DNA from: Maratus speciosus | Taxonomy: Eukaryota > Arthropoda > Arachnida > Araneae > Salticidae | Assembly (NCBI GenBank): GCA_963932465.1 | Contig: OZ010794.1 | Location: 212,053,748-212,117,747 of the forward strand | Length of the DNA stretch: 64,000 bases | Direction: 5' to 3' | Shown: piece after piece, positions 21,931-32,058 of the stretch | Position numbering within the stretch: position 1 is the stretch's first letter | Layout of the letters: every line of letters starts with the position of its first letter | Notes under the pieces: generated by a model | What the model was told of the DNA's origin: nothing | The model's input: only the letters and a program-made list of their open reading frames with translations | The model's database searches: none | Translations under genes and position numbers: made by a program

Positions 21931-21936
<6 letters not shown>
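21178..21936. mobile_element. TIR element with GAGTA/TACTC iterons in (TA)n
   Basis: Ends CACACCGAAAAAAATGG and CCATTTTTTTTCTGTGTG, flanked on both sides by TA repeats. Subterminal blocks repeat ACTCAAAATTGAGTA-like palindromes (21197-21240, 21836-21918). Contains the MITE 21550-21757. Superfamily undecided. Confidence 0.65.
21550..21757. mobile_element. TTAA MITE, CCCTCCGTCTACCAG family, copy 2
   Basis: Reverse-orientation copy of 19261-19468 with TTAA at 21550-21553 and 21754-21757. The two copies are nearly identical over the stretches compared by eye, so both moved recently. Confidence 0.88.

Positions 21937-21968
<32 letters not shown>
21937..21968. repeat. (TA)n microsatellite
   Basis: TA repeat between the CACACAG-type element and the pogo-like element; it supplies the TA target of the latter. 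Confidence 0.9.
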
Positions 21969-21973
<5 letters not shown>

Positions 21974-23164
21974 TCGAACCCGGTTAAGACGCGTTTCAAG
22001 GGAGTGGACAAAAGTCGCGTATTAAGCGGGATCGCGTATTAAACGTGATTTGTATAATGTTTCAGGAACTGACCTTATATATATATTTAATCCTCTAAAT
22101 GAACTTTAGAGCTTTCATTTATATGCTTAGCGTCGAAAATTGTGTCTTTTACGTGTATTTAGATTAAAAATTAATTGTATTTCCAACTCATTGTTTCTTT
22201 TCGTAGGAATAATAACTAAAATTAAATATGGACTCGAACATGGATTTATTGTTGATTAATACGTTGCAACCAAAAATAAAACAATAAAAATAATTTTCCG
22301 ACTAGACTGATTTTTAACTGAGAAAAAATAAATAAATAAATAAATCTTTGAATCACAACCCAGTTTTTAAATCGTATTTAGTACTTGTAATAATGAGTAT
22401 CGTTATAATCTGTCCTCCTTTTTAATGTAATAAAAAACTATCCTTATTTATCTTTGTGTAAACAATATTGTCTCCATAGAAAAAAGTAAAGGAAACATGG
22501 AAAACATAAAAGATTGTAATTATCCAACCGCAATCGTATTTGTTTAATCTTTACGAGTTGCATGTTTTGTTGCCTATAACATCCATTATAAAACATAGTA
22601 GTGATATAACGTACACTTAAAACCTCACAAAAAACAGGTATGATCATCTTTAATCATAATCATTTTTAGGATGTGTCTGAGAAACCTAAATTCGTCTATA
22701 TTTCTGTACTAAAGTAAAAATATACACGAAGCGCAAGGCAAAGAATGTTAGGAGGCGGGATCAAAGAATGATTGAAGTTTTGCTAACTTATCAGGTTTTT
22801 GTTTTATTCAAATATCTATCACTATTTCCGGTTAGTATTTTTCGCCTTAATTAATATGTTATTAAACAAAGTAAATAATAGTAAAGTGTTTTTTATCTGT
22901 ATCAAAAAACTTCGCTAAATTGGCAACACTTCAGAAGAGAGAAGGAATTCGCATCTTGATCAGTGAATTCGCGTCTTAAACGTGATTTTTTCCTCAAAGG
23001 ACCGAAAATTTATCGCGTATTAAGCGGGATCGCGTAATAACCGTTCACGTATTGAACGTGATATTTTTACATTAGCCTTATGGCGATGTTCAAGGGATCG
23101 GAAAAATTCCGCGTATTAAGCGGGATCGCGTATTAACCATGAGCGTCTTAACCGGGTTCGACTG
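21969..23164. mobile_element. Non-autonomous pogo/Tigger-like element
   Basis: Ends CAGTCGAACCCGGTTAAGAC and GTCTTAACCGGGTTCGACTG are perfect 20-bp inverted repeats bounded by TA on both sides, typical of Tc1/mariner pogo-type elements. Subterminal iterons GCGGGATCGCGTATTAA occur near both ends (about 22026-22042, 23010-23045, 23110-23135). No transposase ORF in the 1.2 kb interior. Confidence 0.85.
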
Positions 23165-23579
23165 TATATTATAAAAAAACTAGTTGGATGTGCCAATCCC
23201 AAAACTTTCTTCTATCTTATACATCTTAATATTTCAAAACCTAGTTACACATGTTAATACTTCAATATTATTAGTTCAATACTATACCAACTTTGATTTT
23301 CATCTTAAATTTCTGCTCAAGTCAATTAAACGGACTAAAAACGAGTTAATCTATATCATGATATTTGTTAAAATTATTATTTTTTCCTTATTATGTCGTT
23401 ATCAGCTGTTTGCGAATAGCCGGCATAGCAGGAAGCGAGTTCCCGCCGCTGCATGAGCCGCCGATGCACAATAGAACTACGAAAAATCAAAAAATGTATA
23501 CAAAAATCGCTAGCACGGAGCCCCTTTACCGCGCAATATTTCCAAATTCAAGGAGAACCTGTTGGCCAAAGCCAAAAAC

Positions 23580-24865
23580 AAGCACAAATATTTTGGTTCT
23601 ATTGTATGCATAATTTTATACGCTGTTCGATGGTACAATAATGAAAATGGCACAGAGATCGGAATTATAGCGCCCCCTTCTTTCGGAATGTTTTTCAAGT
23701 TCAGGGAGGACTTGTTTGCCATAGCGAGAAACATGCACAAAAAATTTGGTTCAATTATATGGATAACTTCATACACTTTTCGATGGTACAATAATGAAAA
23801 CGGTACAGACATCGCAATTATAGTGCCCCCTTACAGCAGAATTTTTCCAAATTCAGGGAGGACCTTCGTGACATGACCAAAAATAAACACATAAAATTTG
23901 GTTCAATTCTATGCATAACTTCATACACTTTTCGGCGGTACAATATTCAAAATGGCACAAAAATTGTACGAAAATCGCTATTACAGCGCCCTCTACGAGC
24001 GATTTTTTTACAAATTAAGAGAGGACCTCCTTGCCATAGCCAAGAACTTAAAATTTTATTTTGGTTCAATTCTATGCATAACTTCATACACTTTTCGATG
24101 GTGCAATATACAAAATCGCACAAAAATCGCTATTACAGCGCCCCCTAACGGCGAATTTTTTGCAAATTCATGGAGGACCTGCTTGCCATAGCCAAGAACT
24201 TAAAATTTTATTTTGGTTCAATTCTATGCATAACTTCATACACTTTTGGACGGTACAATTTTCAAAATCGCACAAAAATCGCTATTACAGCGCCCCCTAC
24301 CGGCGATTTTTTTCCAAATTCAGGGAGGACCTGCTTGCCATAGCCAAAAACTTAAAATAAAAATTTGGTTTAATTCTATGCATAACTTCATACACTTTTG
24401 GACGGTACAATATTCAAAATCGCACAAAAATCGCTATTACAGCGCCCCCTACCGGTGAATTTTTTCCAAATTCAGGGAGGACCTGCATGCCATAGCCAAA
24501 AACTTAAACTAAAAATTTGGTTCAATTCTATGCATAACTTCATACACTTTTCGATGGTACAATATTCAAAATCGCACAAAAAACGAATTTACAGCGCCCC
24601 CTACCGGCGAATTTTTTCCAAATTCAGGGAGGACCTGCTTGTCATATCCAAAAACTTAAACTAAAAATTTGGTTCAATTCTATGCGTAACTCCATACACT
24701 TTTGGATGGTACAATATTCAAAATCGCACAAAAATTATTATATCAGCGCCCCCTACCGGCGAATTTTTTCCAAATTCCGGGAGGACCTGCTTGCCATAGC
24801 CAAAAACTTATAATAAAATTTTGGTTTAATTCTATACATAACTTCATACACTTTTTGATGGTACA
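23580..24865. repeat. 152-bp minisatellite inside HINE copy A
   Basis: Units contain ATGCATAACTTCATACACTT, ATTCAAAATCGCACAAAAAT, CAGCGCCCCCTACCGGCG and GGGAGGACCTGCTTGCCATA. The CAGCGCC block starts at 23984, 24136, 24288, 24440, 24592 and 24744, exactly 152 bp apart, with two degenerate units before. All ORFs in this stretch are shadows of the array. Confidence 0.92.
23984..24761 (-). promoter_or_regulatory. Six phased CTCF-like sites
   Basis: In four of the six units the reverse complement of the CAGCGCCCCCTACCGG block reads CCGGTAGGGGGCGC, matching the CTCF consensus CCASYAGRKGGCRS at 13 of 14 positions. The 23984 and 24136 units match at 12. The motif fit is direct; any binding is inferred. 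Confidence 0.4.
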
Positions 24866-24867
24866 AT

Positions 24868-24965
24868 GGCGACAGACAGACGGACAGACGGACGGACGGA
24901 CAGACGGACAGACGGACAGACGGACGGACGGACAGACGGACAGACGGACACACAGACAGACAGAC
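24868..24965. repeat. (GACA/GACG)n microsatellite
   Basis: GACAGACGGACG tract next to the element terminus. It yields SVCPSVRPSV-type ORFs on the minus strand, which are artefacts. A second copy is at 26772-26869. Confidence 0.95.
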
Positions 24966-25087
24966 ATTTTCTATAAACATGTTTTTTGGAATCTCTGACC
25001 CCTAAAACATGCAAATCCGTCGAAAACCGGAAGTCGAAAAAAATTTCGATTACAATACTTTCTTCTATTGAAGATAGAAGAAAGTAA

Positions 25088-26991
25088 TTGGATGTGCCAA
25101 TCCCAAAACTTTCTTCTATCTTATACATCTTAATATTTCAAAACCTAGTTACACATGTTAATACTTCAATATTATTAGTTCAATACTATACCAACTTTGA
25201 TTTTCATCTTAAATTTCTGCTCAAGTCAATTAAACGGACTAAAAACGAGTTAATCTATATCATGATATTTGTTAAAATTATTATTTTTTCCTTATTATGT
25301 CGTTATCAGCTGTTTGCGAATAGCCGGCATAGCAGGAAGCGAGTTCCCGCCGCTGCATGAGCCGCCGATGCACAATAGAACTACGAAAAATCAAAAAATG
25401 TATACAAAAATCGCTAGCACGGAGCCCCTTTACCGCGCAATATTTCCAAATTCAAGGAGAACCTGTTGGCCAAAGCCAAAAACAAGCACAAATATTTTGG
25501 TTCTATTGTATGCATAATTTTATACGCTGTTCGATGGTACAATAATGAAAATGGCACAGAGATCGGAATTATAGCGCCCCCTTCTTTCGGAATTTTTTTC
25601 AAGTTCAGGGAGGACTTGTTTGCCATAGCGAGAAACATGCACAAAAAATTTGGTTCAATTATATGGATAACTTCATACACTTTTCGATGGTACAATAATG
25701 AAAACGGTACAGACATCGCAATTATAGTGCCCCCTTACAGCAGAATTTTTCCAAATTCAGGGAGGACCTTCGTGACATGACCAAAAATAAACACATAAAA
25801 TTTGGTTCAATTCTATGCATAACTTCATACACTTTTCGGCGGTACAATATTCAAAATGGCACAAAAATTGTACGAAAATCGCTATTACAGCGCCCTCTAC
25901 GAGCGATTTTTTTACAAATTAAGGGAGGACCTCCTTGCCATAGCCAAGAACTTAAAATTTTATTTTGGTTCAATTCTATGCATAACTTCATACACTTTTC
26001 GATGGTGCAATATACAAAATCGCACAAAAATCGCTATTACAGCGCCCCCTAACGGCGAATTTTTTGCAAATTCATGGAGGACCTGCTTGCCATAGCCAAG
26101 AACTTAAAATTTTATTTTGGTTCAATTCTATGCATAACTTCATACACTTTTGGACGGTACAATTTTCAAAATCGCACAAAAATCGCTATTACAGCGCCCC
26201 CTACCGGCGATTTTTTTCCAAATTCAGGGAGGACCTGCTTGCCATAGCCAAAAACTTAAAATAAAAATTTGGTTTAATTCTATGCATAACTTCATACACT
26301 TTTGGACGGTACAATATTCAAAATCGCACAAAAATCGCTATTACAGCGCCCCCTACCGGTGAATTTTTTCCAAATTCAGGGAGGACCTGCATGCCATAGC
26401 CAAAAACTTAAACTAAAAATTTGGTTCAATTCTATGCATAACTTCATACACTTTTCGATGGTACAATATTCAAAATCGCACAAAAAACGAATTTACAGCG
26501 CCCCCTACCGGCGAATTTTTTCCAAATTCAGGGAGGACCTGCTTGTCATATCCAAAAACTTAAACTAAAAATTTGGTTCAATTCTATGCGTAACTCCATA
26601 CACTTTTGGATGGTACAATATTCAAAATCGCACAAAAATTATTATATCAGCGCCCCCTACCGGCGAATTTTTTCCAAATTCCGGGAGGACCTGCTTGCCA
26701 TAGCCAAAAACTTATAATAAAATTTTGGTTTAATTCTATACATAACTTCATACACTTTTTGATGGTACAATGGCGACAGACAGACGGACAGACGGACGGA
26801 CGGACAGACGGACAGACGGACAGACGGACGGACGGACAGACGGACAGACGGACACACAGACAGACAGACATTTTCTATAAACATGTTTTTTGGAATCTCT
26901 GACCCCTAAAACATGCAAATCCGTCGAAAACCGGAAGTCGAAAAAAATTTCGATTACAATACTTTCTTCTATTGAAGATAGAAGAAAGTAA
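25088..26991 (-). mobile_element. HINE-like element, variant 2, tandem copy B
   Basis: A direct repeat of 23184-25087 offset by 1904 bp; I noted only two base differences (near 23689/25593 and 24017/25921). The A-B junction reads AGAAGAAAGTAATTGGATG, so the CTAG found at the outer edge is missing between the copies. CTCF-like blocks recur at 25888, 26040, 26192, 26344, 26496 and 26648. Confidence 0.85.
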
Positions 26992-27790
26992 TTATGTCCT
27001 CATTTAGCTTATATATATGCTTAGGGGTTCATTGCATTACTGAAATTGTAGCAAACACTGAAATTATAAATACTATCACCTATGTTAACATTCTATGTAG
27101 ATTCATCGGTAAATATTACCTTCGGATAATAAACTTGGAGTTATTCGGTTAGTTAGTTTAGGAACTGAGTAGATATAAGGTTTAAAACCCTTCACGTAAA
27201 ATCCCATTTTAATAGTTGCAAAAATTAAAAAATTAAAATAAAAAATAAAAAATAATAAATAATAAAATAAAACTGAAAAGTGATTATTTTTGACGCATAA
27301 CCCAAGAGCTACTTGGATAATGAACTTTTATTCTGGTTTTTGCATATTGGAAACCTCTAGAAATCGATTTCTGTTAAAACTACTTTTATAACGCCGATCT
27401 CTTATTATTATTATTCTTAACTAATTACTCTTAACTAAGGAAGAATGCATGACTATAATATTACTTATAGTTTATTTTATACATTATTTACAGCAGCTGC
27501 TAAACGCAGCTCTCAGAACAAAACACATTTTACAACTGCGCAGAATATTTCTCGGCTACGTGCAAAGCCTTACAAACAGATTGTGTAATGCTGCCATCTA
27601 TTAACATAGATCGCTACTAATTCTGATTTGCTCGGGATATAACAACTACCTTAGGTTATGTTTAAAGATTTTTTTCAAATATTAATTTAAAATACATATT
27701 ATTTAAAAATAATTTTCCAAATTTATAATTTTTAAATATAGAGGATATATTTTGGAAATTAAAAAAAATTTAGGAGAAAGTATACAAACC
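26992..27790. other. AT-rich sequence, no recognised feature
   Basis: AATAAATAATAAAAT-type low complexity at 27225-27270, otherwise nothing supported on either strand. Confidence 0.5.
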
Positions 27791-28610
27791 ATGGAACTAT
27801 GAATAAATAGGAACTGACATATCCTGAAAATGGAAAAGCTACAACTACAGCGCCTAGAAGATACAGTGTGGAAAACGGCTATTCCTATAATGCTTTAAAA
27901 AGTGCTAAAAACTTGTATCCCATAAATCTCCAACAATGCTCAGCGGCAATATGCTGATACGAGCGCCATCTCGTAACTCTTTTCAATATAAACCCTGTGT
28001 TTTCAAAAAATATAGAATGTTAAATAGCGGAAACTATAAATATAAGATATTTTAGTCTGTTATAAGCTAATTTAGTTAAGGAATGACGTGAAATAGGTTA
28101 AAGAGTCTCTTTTAGAATGGCTATCTTTTTTAAATCACTACGATCGACATCTTGTTATTCAGCATCGTTGTACATTTATTGGATACATTTTTTAGCACTA
28201 TTTTGTAGCCGTTTTCCACACTGTATCTTCTAGGCGCTGTACTACAACTGTAACCGGCTTCACAGAGACTCACTACAGCAGGGGCAAACTTCCAACAGTA
28301 AATTTGATTTAGATTTTTCTATTATTATTAGAACACCTTATTCAAGCAGAATTTCATTAATAACTGTAGCCAAAAACAAATATATTTTTTTTTACCGCGG
28401 GAAGTGTGCTTAGGTGGTATGCAGGCACTGCGCATCTACCATAATGTGACAACTTAAACAACCTCATTTCAGTAAAAGTGAAAGAGATGATAAAACCGGG
28501 TTAACGTCCACCAGTAAAACAGAATAGAAACTTTTACCTTATTTGTGAGAGAAATTTGCAAGGCTAAGACGCTAAAAATTGAGGAAATTTTCTAATCAAA
28601 ATTTATTGGA
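27791..28610. mobile_element. TIR element (ATGGAGTTATGAATAAAG family), partial copy
   Basis: Begins ATGGAACTATGAATAAATAG and includes CTGTAACCGGCTTCAC and CCACCAGTAAAACAGAATAG, all seen in the copies at 18860 and 51763. The far end is not identifiable. Interrupted by the MITE at 27848-28239. Confidence 0.55.
27848..28239. mobile_element. hAT-like MITE, 392 bp
   Basis: Perfect inverted ends CAGCGCCTAGAAGATACAGT and ACTGTATCTTCTAGGCGCTG, continuing through GTGGAAAACGGCTA. It is flanked by CTACAACT on both sides (27839-27846 and 28242-28249, with one or two extra bases), consistent with an 8-bp hAT duplication. No ORF. Confidence 0.8.
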
Positions 28611-28668
28611 AGAAATTTAATCCTGCTGTTCGTGCAACTTAAACGGCAAGTAAACTTGCCAATCGTCG

Positions 28669-28889
28669 TTAACCCTATGCATAGTGCAGGGCACCCACTC
28701 GGTCCGTTTTTTTGAACATCACTATCTTTCAAAGAAAAATCCTGTTTATAAATTTCGTAGAAACTTACCTGGGAATGCGTTTTCCTTGTAATTGTTGCAG
28801 AAAACTACCACGAATTTGTTTTTCTAAAAAATAACTTGTTTTCAGAAAACGGACAACTGGGAGCCCTGATAGTGCAACTCAGGAGTTAC
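28669..28889. mobile_element. TTAA MITE abutting the Tc1-like element
   Basis: Left end TTAACCCTATGCATAGTGCA, right end TGCAACTCAGGAGTTAC. Arms pair through AGGGC...GTCCGTTTT. Its right TTAA reads TTAC because the Tc1-like element begins there. Confidence 0.7.
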
Positions 28890-29129
28890 AGTGCGCAGCA
28901 AAAGTTTAGACAATGATCGATTTTGCTTCTGTACTGAGAAGTATGTAAGGAAATGTTGTAACTCAACTGTAATATATTATTGGGGGCTTAACCTTTATTC
29001 ACAAACAATAAATTTTAATTTATACACGTTACATAATATATAATGACAAAAAAAAAAAAAAAAATTAAGATTGTGGCAAAAGTATAGACAGTTTGTCTAT
29101 TTACAGAAAAATATCCATAAATTTAAATC

Positions 29130-30158
29130 GAACTGCACCTACATTGTCTGCTATTAGTGGAAAAATATGACTTTCCATCGAAGAAACTAAATCCTGCACC
29201 ACTTGGAGGTCTATTTCGTGCCAAACACGTTCAACAAGAGATTGAAGTTCATTTACAGAGGTGCAATGTCAAAAAACGTATGAGATATGATGCCACAAAA
29301 GTTTTCGATTGGGTTCAGATCAGGGCTACACGCGGGCGAGTCGAGAACAGTAATAATTTGAGAGTTAAACCATTTTTTTTATTTGTATGCAACATGAGTA
29401 GATGCATTATCTTGCTCAAATACATAGTTAGGAAGAGCTAAAAATTCATGGTTGTAAATTGTTTTCCAATGTATGTATGTAGTCTTACGCTGCTTGTCGA
29501 CCATTGAGAAACTCCAGAGATACTTGAGCATTAAAACAAAGTGAGACCCAAATCATTAAGTATTTAAGGGCGGTGTCATTAAAAAATGACACCTAATTTT
29601 AATTCCAAAATTGACAAATGGCACCAAGGAAACTCAATTAAAATTGTCCTTTTATAATATACGTGAAAATGCAAGTTTATATTTTCTAATGAATTCGTTT
29701 ATAAATTGTGGTGTCAGTCCATTATTCCATCAGTTTATAAACGGAATTACTCCTCGAAGGAAAGGAGTAAAGAGCCCGCTACATTCTCGTCAATTTGTTG
29801 TGAGATTACACGGCTGGTTGTTTTATCATTTTCATGTAAACTAATTTACATCTTTCTTTAATTCATATACGAAAGTATCCGTTGACACAGAAAGCTCTGC
29901 GTCACTTTTAATGCAACTAGCAATCATCATTTGCCTAGATGCCGGAATATGGAACCTTCCACCATCTCATTTTCTGGCCACATGGGTCCTTCCAGATCTA
30001 TATTTTGCTTTGAAAGAGAAACCCTTAGATAGTACTTGATAGACAGACTTCTTTTGATGATTAAAAGTAGGTAAATTTTCTGCAACAGTCTTCCCTTTCG
30101 ATTTCAGCTTCCATGTTTTAATTACTTCATCTGACTAAAAATTTCTAGTTCGCGGCAT
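29130..30158 (-). pseudogene. Tc1/mariner transposase relic
   Basis: The N-terminal part (30158 down to about 29830) begins MPRTRNF and includes KTVAENLPTFNHQKKSVYQV, a helix-turn-helix like that of Tc1 transposases. The C-terminal part (29560 to 29130) contains SLEFLNGRQ, YVFEQDNASTH with the second catalytic Asp, and DSPACSPDLNPIENF with the third acidic residue of the DD34D/E region. Stops and frameshifts are frequent, and the middle, with the first Asp, is missing or displaced by a MITE (29563-29768). Confidence 0.85.
29563..29768. mobile_element. TTAA-type MITE within the Tc1 relic
   Basis: Resembles the MITE at 14011-14228: TTTAAGGGCGGTGTCATT, AAATGACACC, AATTGACAAATGGCACCAAG and TGGTGTCAGTCCATTATT. 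Its ends are decayed. Confidence 0.7.
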
Positions 30159-30364
30159 CTTCATTAACAGATACTATCGCGAGGTGCAATTAAATACTTC
30201 ATGCATGTGACGTCATAAGTTTGAAATTTGCGTTTTTCCGTGAACAGTTGCCAAAAATCACGAAAGTGTCTAAACTTTTGCAATATACAAATTTCACTTT
30301 TTTGCAGTTAAATTAAATAATATATTGCATTAAAACCCTTATTTCCATTCTAAAACGTTTAAAA

Positions 30365-31657
30365 TCTCTCTATTCTAAAAAAAAGTAACTACCGCTGTCA
30401 CCGCCGCCGCCGGTTTTGATTTTTTTGTGACCGGAGTCCTTTCTTCGCTAATATTAACAAAAATAATGCATACAAAAATATGAAAATCGGTGGTTTTATA
30501 CAGAAATGTTTGATAAACACGCTGATGCAGACAGTTTTCAAATCGAAGAATTATTTTAAGAGTTATTTAATGTTAAAGTTGGACAAAATCGTTCCACTAA
30601 AAATTTTTTATAGCAGCAAAAACTATACATGGCAGTGTAATCATTTTTAGATCATTTTATGCGTTAGAATTTGCCGGAGTGCAGATTGCATCAATTTTTT
30701 TATTTTGACTCATTTTTTCAGGTTTTATTTCTATTTTAAATTCAAATTTTCAGCATTTCTAGAGATATTTTTTACAGATTTCAGAAAATTGTACTAATTT
30801 AAATTGTTGCCAACTGTATAAAAAGCGCAAGCAATAATGTTTGCTTCAAATTAAAAAATTATTTACACGTGACTACTATAAACAGGAAAAAAAACTTTCA
30901 AATTAGAATTAAATAATTACGTATAAAAAGCAGGAACTTATTAAAAATTACGTCATAAAAAGTATACACGTGAATTTTAAAAGAGAAAGGATATTGTAAA
31001 ATAATAAATTCATTAACATGCGTTAGAAGTCTTAGGAGAAATTACGTCATATTTACGTCACATAATAGTTATTACATAAAATGAACACAAAATAATATTG
31101 CAAAAAAGTTTAAATTTAGAAATTGCGCTAGACATTTATTTGATATTTTGAGAATTAATTTAAAATGTCTCATTTAAAAGAACTTTCTTTTCGCTTTGTT
31201 AAAAAATACCAGGAGACAAAGACTCTCTTTACTTAATTCCTTTTACATTAGCTTATTTTGAAATGTTGTTACACGTGTATACGTCATCAAGTTATTTTTA
31301 TTTCGACGTTTTATTTGTGTTTTTAATAATGTTGTACGAATTTATTTGTTCTTTCGTTATTTAAAATAAAAAAAATTATCAATTTGTATAATTTGGCGAG
31401 TGGTTTGGCGATTTATATAATTTGGCGAAATTGGTCGACAGGATAATCAAGTAGTACCGCAGCGGATTTGGCGTTAAAATTCCCCAATCAAAGAGAAATA
31501 AATAGAAATTCGTTTATAGGGAGATCGCCACTGTTTTTAAATTATAATTCAATCTTTCGAAATCTTTTTAAAGCCGATCAAATTAGCTTGCATTTAGAGT
31601 CTGCGGTGTCTGGACGGGGGTTGGCGAGCGTAGCTCGTAGGGGGCCGAGACCCCTAG
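30365..31657 (+). mobile_element. Non-autonomous Helitron
   Basis: 5' end TCTCTCTATTCTAAAAAAAA preceded by A. The 3' end is a GC-rich hairpin (CGAGC-GTA-GCTCG) followed by GGGGGCCGAGACCC and terminal CTAG, then T. The TC start, hairpin, CTAG end and insertion between A and T are the classical Helitron hallmarks. 1293 bp without a Rep/helicase ORF. The stretch 31293-31445 resembles the TIR element at 38430-38624. Confidence 0.85.
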
Positions 31658-31759
31658 TATATTTAAAAATAAGTACAGTCATTTGTATAACCCAAGTGTT
31701 CGTATTTTTCATTTAAAGGTTAAATAACACCAGTGTCTAAACTTTTGCTGAGGACTGTA

Positions 31760-32058
31760 TATCATCTTTTGTTTGTCATTGTGAGCTTTCTAGTTTTTGT
31801 CTTTTGGTGAACTATTATGTGTTACTTACAAGTGATAAAATTCATTTAAGGTCATGAAGTCTGTTTTGTTCTGATTTTTTTATCACGGGGAAGCTATAAT
31901 ATCTATTATTGATACTGCTTGAAATGTTCTCGAATGGCGTTTTTTCGCTATCTATATTAGGTAGTAATTATTCATTCTGCAAATTATTAAAAGCATTATA
32001 AAAATTATAATATCGTTGAGTAATTGTTACAGTGCAGTGTAAATACTTTAAAGTAAGT
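31760..32058. other. Unassigned AT-rich sequence
   Basis: No gene, TIR or repeat that I can support in these 300 bp. Confidence 0.5.

Larger units (their letters stand above)
23180..25087 (-). mobile_element. HINE-like element, variant 2, tandem copy A
   Basis: The left edge is CTAG-TTGGATGTGCCAATCC, and ACTTTCTTCTAT (subterminal repeat) follows. The right edge is a 12-bp palindrome (ACTTTCTTCTAT...ATAGAAGAAAGT) then AATT. Read on the minus strand it ends with an imperfect hairpin (TTGGGAT/ATCCAA) and CTAG, the Helitron/Helentron pattern. The interior has about nine tandem units (152-bp period) and a (GACA/GACG)n tract. A near-identical copy follows directly at an offset of 1904 bp. Confidence 0.78.
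28889..31757 (-). mobile_element. Tc1-like element with repeated ends, dead and nested
   Basis: TA on both sides (28887-28888, 31758-31759). Outer ends CAGTGCGCAGCAAAAGTTTA and GTGTCTAAACTTTTGCTGAG...CTG. Inner repeats of the same motif lie at 29075 (GGCAAAAGTATAGAC) and 30265 (GTGTCTAAACTTTTGCAA), an IR/DR-type layout. A Helitron (30365-31657) sits between the two right-hand repeats, and a TTAA MITE sits in the transposase. Confidence 0.82.

Noticed and set aside
21969..21985. CAGTCGAACCCGG as a possible tRNA T-arm
   Set aside because: It is the pogo-like terminal repeat; no acceptor or anticodon arms fit around it.
23184..24664. Plus-strand ORFs with repeated HNFIHF..VQ peptides
   Set aside because: They are shadows of the 152-bp minisatellite, overlap in several frames and recur in the tandem copy.
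23580..24865. Regular repeat array that might suggest CRISPR
   Set aside because: Whole 152-bp units are conserved with no unique spacers, there are no cas genes, and the context is a eukaryotic transposon.
24743..25128. Minus-strand ORFs rich in SVCPSVRPSV (also 26647-26884)
   Set aside because: They are translations of the GACA/GACG microsatellite in the HINE element, not a protein.
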